64,000 nucleotides of DNA from assembly GCA_965198045.1 (NCBI GenBank), contig CBDAOL010000009.1, positions 248,001 to 312,000 of the forward strand, in the 5' to 3' direction. The notes below the pieces were generated by a model. The model did not search any database. It was not told the origin of the DNA and saw nothing but the letters and a program-made list of their open reading frames with translations. Shown here piece by piece: positions 8,669-17,190 of the stretch; the first letter of the stretch is position 1; every line of letters starts with the position of its first letter. The position numbers were made by a program, and so were the translations under genes. The DNA comes from CBDDEC01 sp965198045. Lineage in GTDB: Bacteria > Chloroflexota > Dehalococcoidia > UBA2979.

Positions 8669-8938
8669 GTGCCGGTCGTCCACGTGCCGGCCGCCCTGCG
8701 CTCGCTGACGGACGGTCAGGATCGCTATGAGGTCGAGGGCGCGACGCTGGGGCAGGTCTTCGCCGCCGTGGCCGAGGAGTGCCCGGGCCTCGTCGAACAG
8801 ATCCTGGTCGACGGTGACCTGCGGCCGGAGATCGCCGTCGCCATCGATGGCTCGATCCTGGACGGCAGCGGCCTGATCCACCCCGTCGGTCCCGACGCAG
8901 AGATCTACCTCGTGCCGCCGCTGAGTGGCGGGTCCTAG
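8669..8938 (+). CDS. MoaD/ThiS-like ubiquitin-fold protein
   Basis: An 89-residue beta-grasp protein starting at GTG 8669, ten bases after the molybdenum subunit. It has the pattern of MoaD/ThiS sulfur carriers: VPAALRSLTDG at the start, a mid GDLRPEIAVAIDG segment, and a carboxyl end EIYLVPPLSGGS. Working carriers must end in Gly-Gly for adenylation; here one Ser follows the Gly-Gly. Either the Ser is removed by a protease, as in CysO/QbsE-type carriers matured by JAMM peptidases, or the protein is not a sulfur carrier. Position suggests a role in molybdopterin supply to the neighbour. Its stop overlaps the convergent ABC transporter stop. Confidence 0.78.
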   Translation: MPVVHVPAALRSLTDGQDRYEVEGATLGQVFAAVAEECPGLVEQILVDGDLRPEIAVAIDGSILDGSGLIHPVGPDAEIYLVPPLSGGS

Positions 8939-10746
8939 CGGTAGGCCTCCGCCTGGATCGTGTTCAGCTCCGCGTAGCGACCGTTGAGGGCCATCAGTTC
9001 CTCGTGCGAGCCGATCTCTATCATCCGCGAGCCGTCCATCACCAGGATCAGGTCGGCCATGCGCACCGTTGAGAAGCGGTGCGAGACCAGGACCGTGATG
9101 CGCCCGCTGGCCCGGCCCTCGTCGGAGCTGGCCGCCTCGGCGTAGCGCTCGAACAGCTCGTGCTCGGTCTCGGCGTCCAGCGCCGCGGTCGGCTCGTCGA
9201 GGACCAGTACCAGCGGCTCGTCGCGCATAAAGTCGCGGGCGAGCGCCAGCTTCTGCCACTGGCCGAACGACGGCTCGACGCCGCCGTGCCAGGTCGGACC
9301 GAGCTGGGTGTCGAGGCCGTTCGGCAGCCCGCCCACGACATCCTCGGCGCCGGCCCGACCCACACCGACCTCGACGGCAGGCCGATCCTCCTCGCGCGGC
9401 AGATCGCCCAGCCCCACGGTGCGCTGCGCAAGGTACTCGAAGCGGAAGAAGTCCTGGAACGCCCCGGCGGTGCGCTCTCGCCACTGATCGGGGTCCATGC
9501 GCGAGAGAGGTACCCCGTCGGCGGTGATGACGCCCTCGGTGGGCTCGTACATGCGGCAGAGCAGCTTCACCAGCGTCGACTTTCCCGCGCCGTTCTCACC
9601 AACCACGGCCACCACTGTCCCCGCCGGCAGCTCGAAGTCGAGGTCGCGCAGCACCCACGGCTCGGAGCCGGGGTATCGGAACGACACATCCTCGAAGCGG
9701 ATGCCGGCGGCGATGCGGTCGGGCGTCGGCACCTTCGCCTCCGGTATCTGCGCCGCGGCGTAGTTCTCGAGCCAGGCGAGGCGACGCGAGGCGTCGAGCC
9801 AGATGCCCCGCAGGAACGATGCCTCCTGCACCGTCTGGCCCACGTACTGGGAGAGCCGGCTGCCCGCGGCGAGGACCAGCAGCACCTCGGCGGCGGGCGC
9901 GTTGATGCCGACGCCGACGAAGACGATCGCGGCGACGTACGCGGAGGCGAAGACGCCCCAGCTCAGCGACTGCAATGTCGCCGTCACCCAGCGGGCGTGC
10001 GCGATCGGGTCGTACCAGCGACGCCAGGTCTTCGCGCGCTCCTCGACGAGGCGCGGGCTGACGCGGGCGACACGCACCTCTTTGCCGGTCGGCGCGCTCG
10101 TGCCGACGACGAAGAGGTGGCGCGCGAGGCGGAACTGGTCGCTGTATCGCTCCTGCACGTCACGCTCGACGCCGGCGCGCGAGGTCGACACCCAGATCGG
10201 CGGGATCGCGAACAGCGCGAGCAGCACCAGGGCCGGGTGCACCGACATCAACAGTGCGAGCGTGAGCACCAGTCGCAGCGCGGCGCCGACCGTCGCGAAC
10301 AGGGAGCTGTACATGTGGTTGAGCGCGAACACCTGGTCGCGCAGGACCGCGAGGCGGTCCAGGTAGTCCGGCCGCTCGTGGTGCTCGATGCTGGCGACCG
10401 AGGCCTGCAGGTGCGCCACATGCGATTCGATCACGACGGTCGCTCGGTCGGCGAACCGCCGGTTGACGCGCTCGCTCATCGTCTGCAGCACCCAGCCGCC
10501 GGTCGCGAGGCCCGCGAGGAAGAGCGCCGACACCACCAGCCGCGTCCGGTCGCCGGCAATGGCGCCCTCAGCGAAGAACTTCAGCCCGAGCGCGAACAGC
10601 GCGTCCGGGATGGCCGCTGCGACCGTCGTGGCGAACGCAATGATGAGCAGCCGCGGCTCGGCACGGTACCCGAGTTTGATCGAGCGCCACATAGACTCGA
10701 TCCAGCCGGGGAGCTCGTCGAAGCGGTCATCCGGGCGGGATGACAT
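8935..10746 (-). CDS. ABC exporter half-transporter (permease-ATPase fusion), second partner
   Basis: A 603-residue type IV ABC exporter subunit: six hydrophobic segments in the first ~320 residues, then an ATPase domain with Walker A GENGAGKST, a degenerate signature SFGQWQKLALARD in place of LSGGQ, Walker B LVLVLDEPTAALD and switch His in LVSHRFST. The start at ATG 10746 lies inside the end of the upstream half-transporter (20-base overlap), so both are translated together and should form a heterodimer with one canonical and one altered signature. Substrate is not evident; similar pairs export peptides, lipids or drugs. The open frame could begin 20 codons earlier, but that part overlaps the partner gene. 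Confidence 0.92.
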   Translation of the reverse strand: MSSRPDDRFDELPGWIESMWRSIKLGYRAEPRLLIIAFATTVAAAIPDALFALGLKFFAEGAIAGDRTRLVVSALFLAGLATGGWVLQTMSERVNRRFADRATVVIESHVAHLQASVASIEHHERPDYLDRLAVLRDQVFALNHMYSSLFATVGAALRLVLTLALLMSVHPALVLLALFAIPPIWVSTSRAGVERDVQERYSDQFRLARHLFVVGTSAPTGKEVRVARVSPRLVEERAKTWRRWYDPIAHARWVTATLQSLSWGVFASAYVAAIVFVGVGINAPAAEVLLVLAAGSRLSQYVGQTVQEASFLRGIWLDASRRLAWLENYAAAQIPEAKVPTPDRIAAGIRFEDVSFRYPGSEPWVLRDLDFELPAGTVVAVVGENGAGKSTLVKLLCRMYEPTEGVITADGVPLSRMDPDQWRERTAGAFQDFFRFEYLAQRTVGLGDLPREEDRPAVEVGVGRAGAEDVVGGLPNGLDTQLGPTWHGGVEPSFGQWQKLALARDFMRDEPLVLVLDEPTAALDAETEHELFERYAEAASSDEGRASGRITVLVSHRFSTVRMADLILVMDGSRMIEIGSHEELMALNGRYAELNTIQAEAYR

Positions 10747-12547
10747 CAGGCTCCTCCTCTGCGAATCGCGAAGCCTGTAGGTCGAACATCGTGCGGTAGC
10801 GACCACCGAGGGCCATCAGCTCCTCGTGCGAACCGAGCTCGATCACGCGCCCTTCCTCAAGCACGCAGATACGGTCGGCGTAGCGGACCGTCGAGAAGCG
10901 ATGCGAGATCAGGATCGTCGTGCAGTCGCGCGTCGCCGCCAGAATGCGCTCGAAGATCTCGGATTCGCCCCGCACGTCGAGCTGCGCCGTCGGCTCGTCG
11001 AGGATCACCAGGCGCGCGCCGAGCTCGACCGCGCACAGCGCGCGCGCCAGCGCGATGCGCTGCCACTGGCCGCCCGAGACCTCGACGCCGCGGTCGTAGC
11101 CACGTGCCATCGGCGCGTCGAGGTCGGCGAGGTCGGCGGCGCCCGCCTCCTCCAGCGCGTGCATGATCACCTCGTCGGGCGCGCCGGTCGGGGCCACGTT
11201 GTCACGCAGCGACAGTTCGAAGCGGACGAAGTCCTGGAAGACCGGGGCGACCTGGCGACGCCAGTTCTCGGGCTCGAGTTCGCGCAGGTCGACGCCGTCG
11301 ACCTCGATCGCTCCGTCCTGGGGGTCGTACAACCGCGTCAGCAGCTTCGCCATCGTCGTCTTGCCGGCGCCGTTCTGGCCGACGATCGCCAGCGAGGTCC
11401 CCGCGGGGATCTCGAGGTTGAACCCGTCGAGGACGCGCGCCGGGCTCGCCGCGTACTCGAACCCGACATCGTGGAAGCGGATGCTGGTGGCGGGCATGCC
11501 ATCGCTTGACCGCGTGCCCGGCGCGATCGCTCCGACGGTCGCCATCTCCTCCTCGAGGCGCACCACGACTGCGACGACCTGTGCGGCCATCGAGAGCGAC
11601 CAGTTGAGCCCACCGAAGGCGAGCGCGCTGGTGCCGATCGCCGTCGCGGCGTACGTCACCGCCGCGCCCAGTGCGACACTGCCCGAGAAGACGTCGCCGG
11701 CGAGCAGCCAGAAGAACAGCGCGCTGGTGCCGAGGATGACGAGGAGCGTCCCGGCCACCGGACGCTCGCGCAGCCTCGTGGCCTGCCAGCGCAGGTCGAC
11801 CAGGAGACGGCGACGGTCGGCGAAGCGATTGACCGTCCAGCCCGCGAGCCCGAACAGCCGCAGCTCCTTCGCGGCCGGTGGGTCGACCGCCAGCCGGTAG
11901 GTGTAGTCCGCGTGCCGTTGCGCCTCGAGCACCTCGGGCGTCTGCCGGTCCTGCCAGACCGAGCTCTCGCGCAGCAGCCAGTGCGTCGAGGCCCAAGCGC
12001 CGCCGATCAGGAACGGCGCCCACCAGGCGTATCGGAACAGCACGAGCGCGCTCGCGAGGCCGCCGACGATCATGACGAGGCCCGAGGCGATGAAGCCCAT
12101 CGTGATCGACATCGGCGGGCCGGAGATCCCGAGGTCGAAGTCCCGGCCGAGCGTGAGGTCGTCGATCAGTTCCGGGCGCTCGAGGTGAGCCATCCCCGGT
12201 GGTGCGGTCGCGGCCTCGGTCAGTTTGCCCGCGAGCCAGTCCGAGATGCGATCGCCGAGGTTGGTACCAACCTGCGCGTGCAGCGGCGCGAGCACCTGCA
12301 TCAGCACGAACGCTGCGCCGGCGAAGACGAGTGGTCCGGTGAGCGAGTCGCCTGCCTCGACGGCGCCGACCAGCGTCCCCATCGCGATCGCCAGCACCGC
12401 CGGCATCACGCCGAGCAGCGCCAGCAGCACCCACCAGATGATCGCCAGCGTCCGATCGGCGTGATGCAGCGACCCGAAGAACCTGATCTCTTCGCGCTCG
12501 CGCCACCAACGCGGGCGCAGCCAGCCGATGCTCAGTGTGTCGCCCAC
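10727..12547 (-). CDS. ABC exporter half-transporter (permease-ATPase fusion), first partner
   Basis: A 606-residue half-transporter with a membrane domain of about six helices (residues ~30-310) and an ATPase domain: Walker A GQNGAGKTT, canonical signature VSGGQWQRIALARAL, Walker B LVILDEPTAQLD, switch His in LISHRFST. Start is GTG 12547-12545 behind AGGGGG. It heads a two-gene operon with the partner at 8935-10746, with overlapping reading frames. The two ATPase domains are clearly related but not close duplicates, as expected for a heterodimeric exporter in which one composite site is degenerate. No substrate-binding protein is nearby, so export is likelier than import. Confidence 0.92.
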   Translation of the reverse strand: MGDTLSIGWLRPRWWREREEIRFFGSLHHADRTLAIIWWVLLALLGVMPAVLAIAMGTLVGAVEAGDSLTGPLVFAGAAFVLMQVLAPLHAQVGTNLGDRISDWLAGKLTEAATAPPGMAHLERPELIDDLTLGRDFDLGISGPPMSITMGFIASGLVMIVGGLASALVLFRYAWWAPFLIGGAWASTHWLLRESSVWQDRQTPEVLEAQRHADYTYRLAVDPPAAKELRLFGLAGWTVNRFADRRRLLVDLRWQATRLRERPVAGTLLVILGTSALFFWLLAGDVFSGSVALGAAVTYAATAIGTSALAFGGLNWSLSMAAQVVAVVVRLEEEMATVGAIAPGTRSSDGMPATSIRFHDVGFEYAASPARVLDGFNLEIPAGTSLAIVGQNGAGKTTMAKLLTRLYDPQDGAIEVDGVDLRELEPENWRRQVAPVFQDFVRFELSLRDNVAPTGAPDEVIMHALEEAGAADLADLDAPMARGYDRGVEVSGGQWQRIALARALCAVELGARLVILDEPTAQLDVRGESEIFERILAATRDCTTILISHRFSTVRYADRICVLEEGRVIELGSHEELMALGGRYRTMFDLQASRFAEEEPDVIPPG

Positions 12548-12649
12548 ACGACCCCCTGAGTGTGAGTGCCTCTCGCTAGAGTCGCCGGACGCTCCGCATG
12601 AGCTTAGTGGCTCGACTACCAGTGCGGCACCGTGGCCGCGTCACCGCCG

Positions 12650-13495
12650 CTAGTCGTCGCCGGCAGCGCGATCCTCGAACAACTCGGGGAAGCTGTAGCG
12701 CATCGCGCTGTCGACGTTGCTGAGGCGGCGCTGGTCGTCGAGGGAGCGGCCGCCGGCCGCATCCGCCGCCTCCGAGCGCAGCATGTACGCGGTGTGTGCG
12801 CCGACGATGGAGGTGCTGTACCCCTGCGCGTCCTGCGCCTGATTGACGGCAAGCTTGATCATCCGCAGCTGGAACGAGTCGTTTTCCGCCACCCGCTCCG
12901 CGTACGCCATCACCGCAGCCTCGAGGTTCGCGACCGGGTGCACCTCGGTCACGAGCCCAAGCTCTTTCGCCTCGTCGGCGAGGATGAAGCGATTCTCGAA
13001 CAGGATCTCCTTCGCCTTGCGGAATCCGATGTCGAAGGGCACGGCGAAGTACTGGAAGAGGCTGGCGCGGAACTTCGCGTCGTCGGCGGCGAAGATCACA
13101 TCGGCCGCCGAGGCAACCATCCAGCCGCCGTTGATGCACCAGCCCTGCACCGCTGCGATCACCGGCTTCGGCAGGTTGCGCCAGCGCAGGCCAAAGTCGA
13201 CGTAGAGGTCGTAGCTCCGCTTGTAACGCCCTCGAACGCCCTGCTCGTAGGGTCGCTCCTGACGGTCGGCGGTCTCCTCCGGCGTGCCGAGGTCATGGCC
13301 ACCCGAGAACGACTCACCCTCGCCGCGCAGCACGATCACGCGTACGTCGGTGTCCTCCGCCGCCTCCGCGAAGGCAGCGTCGAGCTCCTCGAGCAGTTGC
13401 CGGCTCTGCGCGTTGCGATAGCGGGGCCGATCCAGGGTGACGACGGCGATCCGTCCGTGGTGTGCGGTCTCGTAGCGGACCTGTTCGTAAGCCAT
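12650..13495 (-). CDS. enoyl-CoA hydratase/isomerase (crotonase) family protein, atypical active site
   Basis: A 281-residue crotonase-fold protein. VVTLDRPRYRNAQS, SGGHDLGTPEE (first oxyanion loop), and AVQGWCINGGWMVASAADVIFA (second oxyanion loop) are clear and in order. In true enoyl-CoA hydratases a Glu follows the second loop (GGG-x-E-L) and a second Glu sits in the FxExxLG segment; here these positions are Val/Ala and YFAVPFDIG, so simple hydratase activity is doubtful and isomerase, decarboxylase or hydrolase activity is more likely. Start ATG 13495; AGGAG lies just upstream. It is 20 bases after the small split-barrel protein at 13516-13956, so they form a two-gene operon. Confidence 0.85.
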   Translation of the reverse strand: MAYEQVRYETAHHGRIAVVTLDRPRYRNAQSRQLLEELDAAFAEAAEDTDVRVIVLRGEGESFSGGHDLGTPEETADRQERPYEQGVRGRYKRSYDLYVDFGLRWRNLPKPVIAAVQGWCINGGWMVASAADVIFAADDAKFRASLFQYFAVPFDIGFRKAKEILFENRFILADEAKELGLVTEVHPVANLEAAVMAYAERVAENDSFQLRMIKLAVNQAQDAQGYSTSIVGAHTAYMLRSEAADAAGGRSLDDQRRLSNVDSAMRYSFPELFEDRAAGDD

Positions 13496-13515
13496 CGTGC
13501 ACTCCTTTGCTTGAG

Positions 13516-13956
13516 TTACTCGCTCGCCCGCCAGGTGTTGACGCGGCGCGGCGTCAGCGCGATCAGCGGCCGCCCGGCGAGGTCCATCGACCGGTATTGC
13601 TCATACTTTGCGCGCAGCGCTTCGACGGCGCGGCCGTGCGAGGGCTCGTCGCCGTCGAGGACGCTCGCTTCGCCGCGCACCAGGACCCAGGCCAGCGCGG
13701 ACCAGTCCTCGTTGTAGCGGTCGACGACCAGTGCGACGTTCGGATTCGCTTCGATGTGGCGCAGTCGCGCGAGGCGGGTGGTCCGCTTCGGCTTCTCGTC
13801 CACGATCGAGTAGATGCGTCCGTCGCGCACCGCGTAGCAGACGGGGATCACGTGCGGAGCGCTCTCGGCGTCCGCGGTGGCGAGCCGACCCACGCGGCCA
13901 TCCTCGAGGAGCGAGCGCGCCTCGGCGTCGAGCTTCGCCAGCGGATCGTCTGGCAT
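13516..13956 (-). CDS. F420-dependent PPOX-class split-barrel protein (TIGR03668-like)
   Basis: A 146-residue single-domain FMN/F420-binding split barrel. GRLATADAESAPHVIPVCYA begins the fold, followed by DGRIYSIVDEKPK, a VALVVDRYNEDWSALAWV strand pair and a C-terminal RRVNTWRASE. This series closely follows the TIGR03668 pattern of F420-dependent PPOX-class enzymes known from actinobacteria and chloroflexi. Length is typical. The function within the family is not defined beyond F420-linked reduction. It precedes the crotonase by 20 bases and runs divergently from the luciferase-like oxidoreductase at 14033, another likely F420 enzyme. Confidence 0.82.
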   Translation of the reverse strand: MPDDPLAKLDAEARSLLEDGRVGRLATADAESAPHVIPVCYAVRDGRIYSIVDEKPKRTTRLARLRHIEANPNVALVVDRYNEDWSALAWVLVRGEASVLDGDEPSHGRAVEALRAKYEQYRSMDLAGRPLIALTPRRVNTWRASE

Positions 13957-13981
13957 CCCAGCCCCCTCCCCGGGGCCTGCA

Positions 13982-13987
13982 TATCAT
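13982..13987 (+). promoter_or_regulatory. putative -10 element (TATCAT) for the 14-20 kb operon
   Basis: TATCAT lies 45 bases before the GTG start at 14033, in the divergent gap with the PPOX gene. It is one of the best copies of the recurring upstream hexamer. Confidence 0.45.
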
Positions 13988-14032
13988 GACGCCGGCTCCT
14001 CGCGCAGTGCGAGAGCTTGAGGGAGGTACTCG

Positions 14033-14956
14033 GTGACCGTCTTCGGAGCGCAGGTCAGCTGCTACCGGACCACGTGGGACGACATCCGCGCGGTCATCGA
14101 AGCCATGGAAGCGGGGCGCTGGTACAGCCTGTACCACGCCGACCACTTCGTCCCGCCCAACTCGCCCCGCGAGGACGAGCCGCTGACGGCGTACGAGGGC
14201 TACTCGCTGATCGCGGCCGCCGCGGCGATCACGGAGCGGCTCCGCCTCGGGCACCTCGTGCTCGGCAACACGTACCGCAACCCGGCGCTGGTCGCGAAGA
14301 TGGCCGGCACGATCGACCAGGTCTCGCACGGTCGGTTCACGCTCGGCATCGGCGCCGCCTGGTTCACGCGAGAGCACGAGGCGTACGGCTGGACGTTCCC
14401 TGAGATGCGCGAGCGCTCCGACCGGCTCGAGGAGGCGGCGCAGCTGATCCGGCAGCTTTTCACCGCCGACGGCCCCGTCACCTTCGAGGGCCAGTACTAC
14501 CGCCTCGACGAGGCGCCGCTCTCGCCGAACGGCGTCCAGCAGCCCAACATCCCGATCCTGATCGGCGGCACCGGCCCGACGAGGACACTGCGCACGCTGG
14601 CGATGTACGGCGACGTCTTCAACCTCGATGGCTTCGCGCGGCGCGGCATGTCGACCGAGCTGCTCGACGAGAAGTGGGGCGCCCTCGAAAGGCACTGCGA
14701 GCGCATCGGCCGCGACATCGGCGAGATTCGGAAGACGATCCTGATGCCGACGAAGCTGACCAGCGACCAGACCGAGGCGGACGCCTTCGTCGAGCTGATC
14801 GGACCGCGGACGGTAGCGGGGAACGCGAGCTACATCGTCGACCGCATCGGCGAGTTCGTCGAAGCGGGCGTCGACGAGATCATGTTCGGCCGCATCCCGA
14901 ACGATGCGGCCGAGTTCCAACGGTTCGAGGAAGAGGTGATCGCCCAATTCGACTAG
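14033..14956 (+). CDS. LLM class F420-dependent oxidoreductase
   Basis: A 307-residue luciferase-like (TIM-barrel) oxidoreductase. Family landmarks: WYSLYHADHFVPP near the start, RLRLGHLVLGNTYRNPALVA, KMAGTIDQVSHGRFTLGIGA, and the C-terminal PILIGGTGPTRTLRT segment. In related Chloroflexota and actinobacterial proteins the cofactor is F420 rather than FMN; that is family knowledge, not shown here. The start is GTG 14033 behind GAGGGAGGTACTCG. It opens a run of co-directional genes with short gaps (MaoC pair, nitronate monooxygenase-like protein, ETF), so it probably supplies an oxidation step to that catabolic pathway. Confidence 0.9.
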   Translation: MTVFGAQVSCYRTTWDDIRAVIEAMEAGRWYSLYHADHFVPPNSPREDEPLTAYEGYSLIAAAAAITERLRLGHLVLGNTYRNPALVAKMAGTIDQVSHGRFTLGIGAAWFTREHEAYGWTFPEMRERSDRLEEAAQLIRQLFTADGPVTFEGQYYRLDEAPLSPNGVQQPNIPILIGGTGPTRTLRTLAMYGDVFNLDGFARRGMSTELLDEKWGALERHCERIGRDIGEIRKTILMPTKLTSDQTEADAFVELIGPRTVAGNASYIVDRIGEFVEAGVDEIMFGRIPNDAAEFQRFEEEVIAQFD

Positions 14957-14996
14957 AGTTGGCGCACTGGCGACGATCTCGGAGAACGGAAGGGCC

Positions 14997-15530
14997 ATTC
15001 CCAGAGCCGTCGAGGGCGACTATGACATCGAGGCGGTCCGAGCCGAGTGGCTCGGCACCAAGACCGCGCGCAAACGTGGGCGCTACCCCGTCGAGTTCGA
15101 CCCGATCCGTCGCCACTGCCACATGGTCGAGGACGACAACCCACTGTTCCTCGACCCCGAATTCGCCGCGGGCACCAGCTACGGCACGGTGATCTCGCCT
15201 CCGGTGCTGGCCGGGTACTTCGCCGGCAACGGCGTTTGGCCCAGCGTCAGTGAGCCGAACGTGATGGCGGATGTGCCGACGCGCGGCGAGCGGCTGATCA
15301 ACATGAACGTGGCGTGGGAGTACCACGCACCGGTGCGTGTCGGAGATTGGCTCTCCTCCGAGTCGGAGCTGGTCGATCTGTTCGAGAAACCGATCCGCCT
15401 CGACCCCAGGGCCGTCTGGATCGTCACCGAGCGTCGCATCTACAATCAGCGCGACGAGCTGGTCGCTACCAATCGCAACACGCTGCTGACCCATCGGCGT
15501 CCCGAGGCCGTGGCCGCCGACAGCGACTAG
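14997..15530 (+). CDS. MaoC-type hotdog protein, FAS1-DH/MaoC N-terminal-like; no standard start codon
   Basis: The conserved hotdog sequence begins well before the first in-frame ATG (15123): ...DYDIEAVRAEWLGTK, GRYPVEFDPIRRHCH, then MVEDDNPLFLDPEFA, TPPV-like ISPPVLAGYFAG and RLINMNVAWEYHAPVRVGDW. The upstream part is clearly part of the family domain, yet no ATG, GTG or TTG occurs between the stop at 14937-14939 in this frame and 15123. Candidate starts are ATT 14997 (three bases after GGAAGGG), ATC 14976 or CTG 14967; I list ATT 14997, giving 177 residues. A sequence error is the other explanation. It pairs with the next MaoC gene; two such hotdog chains often form an enoyl-CoA or beta-hydroxyacyl-CoA hydratase heterodimer. 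Confidence 0.75.
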   Translation: MPRAVEGDYDIEAVRAEWLGTKTARKRGRYPVEFDPIRRHCHMVEDDNPLFLDPEFAAGTSYGTVISPPVLAGYFAGNGVWPSVSEPNVMADVPTRGERLINMNVAWEYHAPVRVGDWLSSESELVDLFEKPIRLDPRAVWIVTERRIYNQRDELVATNRNTLLTHRRPEAVAADSD

Positions 15531-15560
15531 ACGAACCGGGCGACCGCCGAGGAGGCGACC

Positions 15561-16004
15561 GTGACCACACAGACCGCACAGCGCTACTTCGAAGATGTGA
15601 CGGACGGCGAGGAGCTGGCCGGGTTCGCGCTCGACCTCGACTGGACCAAGATGGTCGAGCAGGTGTCGGGCTCGCAGGACTTCTACCCCGTGCACCATGA
15701 TCCCGGGTTCGCCCGCGAGGCGGGGCACAGCGACATCTTCTACAACACCGGCTTCACGCAGGCTGCGCTCACCCGCCTCCTCACCGACTGGGTCGGCGTC
15801 GAGGGCTGGGTGAAGAGCATGAGCTTCCAGATGCGGAAGATGAACATGCCCGACGATCATGTGCGCGTGAAGGGGGTCGTGACCGGCACGTCCGAGGACG
15901 ATGGCGGCATGGGCGCCGTCAGCATCGACCTCTGGCTCGAGAACGACCGCGTCGGCATCACCACGCCCGCCGAGGCGGTGATCCTGCTGCCCCATCGAGG
16001 CTAG
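15561..16004 (+). CDS. MaoC-like dehydratase
   Basis: A 147-residue hotdog protein starting at GTG 15561 behind GAGGAGG. It begins RYFEDVTDGEELAGF, and carries SGSQDFYPVHHDPGFA, a version of the hydratase-2 motif in which Asp and His act on the 2-enoyl-CoA (D-x-x-x-x-H). The conserved tail has VRVKGVVTGT and a beta-strand end EAVILLP. It lies 30 bases after the other MaoC-type gene, with which it probably forms the active pair, one chain carrying the catalytic residues. Substrate chain type cannot be read from the sequence. Confidence 0.87.
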   Translation: MTTQTAQRYFEDVTDGEELAGFALDLDWTKMVEQVSGSQDFYPVHHDPGFAREAGHSDIFYNTGFTQAALTRLLTDWVGVEGWVKSMSFQMRKMNMPDDHVRVKGVVTGTSEDDGGMGAVSIDLWLENDRVGITTPAEAVILLPHRG

Positions 16005-16055
16005 CCCCCGCGAGGGCGTAGAATCCGGCTACCGACAGCGACGAAGGAGACACCG

Positions 16056-17171
16056 ATGCAGGGCGACCCACTGCACACGAGACTGTGCGACGAGTACGGG
16101 TGCGAGGTGCCAGTCGTGGCCTTCGCGCACACCAAAGACGTGATCGTGGCGGTCACGAACGCGGGCGGGATCGGCATCCTCGGCGGTGCCGGGCAGACGC
16201 CGGACCAGCTGCGCTCCAACATCCGCTGGATCAAGGAGCGTGTGGGCGACAAGCCGTTCGGCGTCGACCTGCTCGTCCCCGCCAGCTTCGTCGAGGGCAA
16301 CAGCGAAGACCTCGAGCAAATGATCCCGCAGGCACACCGCGACTTCGTGGAGCGCCTGCACGAAGAGAATGAAATCCCGCGACCGGCCGAGCGCACCGAA
16401 TCGCGCAGCACCGGGTCGCCGAACCTCCTCCGTTCCGCGCGAGAGGCACTGGACGTGGTCCTCGAGGAGCGCGTGCCGATCTTCGCCTCCGGCCTCGGCA
16501 GTCCCGCTTTCGTGATCGAGGAGGCGCACGCTGCTGGCACACGCGTATGGGGCCTGATCGGCCTGCCGCGCCAGGCGCGTCGCCAGGTCGAAGCCGGCGT
16601 CGACGTGGTGATTGCCCAGGGCTACGACTCGGGCGGGCACTCGGGTACGGTCGGCACGTTCACCCTCGTCCCCGAGGTCGTCGAGATCGCGCAGGGAAGC
16701 GACACCCTGGTGCTGGCAGCCGGCGGCGTGTCCAGCGGCAAGCACCTCGCCGCCTCGCTGGCGATGGGCGCGGACGGCATCTGGACCGGCACCATCTGGC
16801 TCGCGACCCACGAGTCGGAGACCGAGATGTTCCTCAAGCAGCGCCTGATCGACGCCAAGGTCGAGGACGCGGTGCAGTCACGCGCGACCTCGGGCAAGCC
16901 GATTCGCCAGCTGCGTTCCAACTGGTCGGAGGCGTGGAAGCAGGAGGACGCTCCCGTGCCGCTGCAGATGCCGTTGCAGGGCATGCTCGTCCAGGAAGTG
17001 CTCACCGGCATCCGCGAGAAGCACCTCGAGGACTGGATGACGACACCGGCCGGCCAGGCAGTCGTCGGCATCCACGAGATCAAGCCCGCAGCCAAAGTCG
17101 TCTACGACCTCGTCGAGGAAGCGTTGGAGCAGTTCGACCGCGTCGTGGGCGAGCCGGTCGGCGACGACTAG
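16056..17171 (+). CDS. nitronate monooxygenase / 2-nitropropane dioxygenase family flavoprotein
   Basis: A 371-residue FMN TIM-barrel protein. AVTNAGGIGILGG, KPFGVDLLVPAS, the FMN/catalytic loop AQGYDSGGHSGTVGTF with the conserved His, and the phosphate-binding AAGGVSSGKHLAASLAMGAD are all present in order. The family includes nitronate monooxygenases and FMN-dependent enoyl-CoA-type or trans-2-enoyl reductases; the ones in acyl-CoA operons, as here, are often mis-named and act on acyl intermediates. The start ATG 16056 follows GAAGGAG. It sits between the MaoC pair and the ETF genes, 19 bases before the next gene. Confidence 0.87.
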   Translation: MQGDPLHTRLCDEYGCEVPVVAFAHTKDVIVAVTNAGGIGILGGAGQTPDQLRSNIRWIKERVGDKPFGVDLLVPASFVEGNSEDLEQMIPQAHRDFVERLHEENEIPRPAERTESRSTGSPNLLRSAREALDVVLEERVPIFASGLGSPAFVIEEAHAAGTRVWGLIGLPRQARRQVEAGVDVVIAQGYDSGGHSGTVGTFTLVPEVVEIAQGSDTLVLAAGGVSSGKHLAASLAMGADGIWTGTIWLATHESETEMFLKQRLIDAKVEDAVQSRATSGKPIRQLRSNWSEAWKQEDAPVPLQMPLQGMLVQEVLTGIREKHLEDWMTTPAGQAVVGIHEIKPAAKVVYDLVEEALEQFDRVVGEPVGDD

Positions 17172-17190
17172 CGCCCAGCGGTTCGAACGA

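Noticed and set aside
9079..10743. A 554-codon plus-strand frame over the ABC exporter gene
   Set aside because: It is antisense to a gene with complete ABC motifs and is composed of A, R, G, E and H as expected from antisense high-GC codons.
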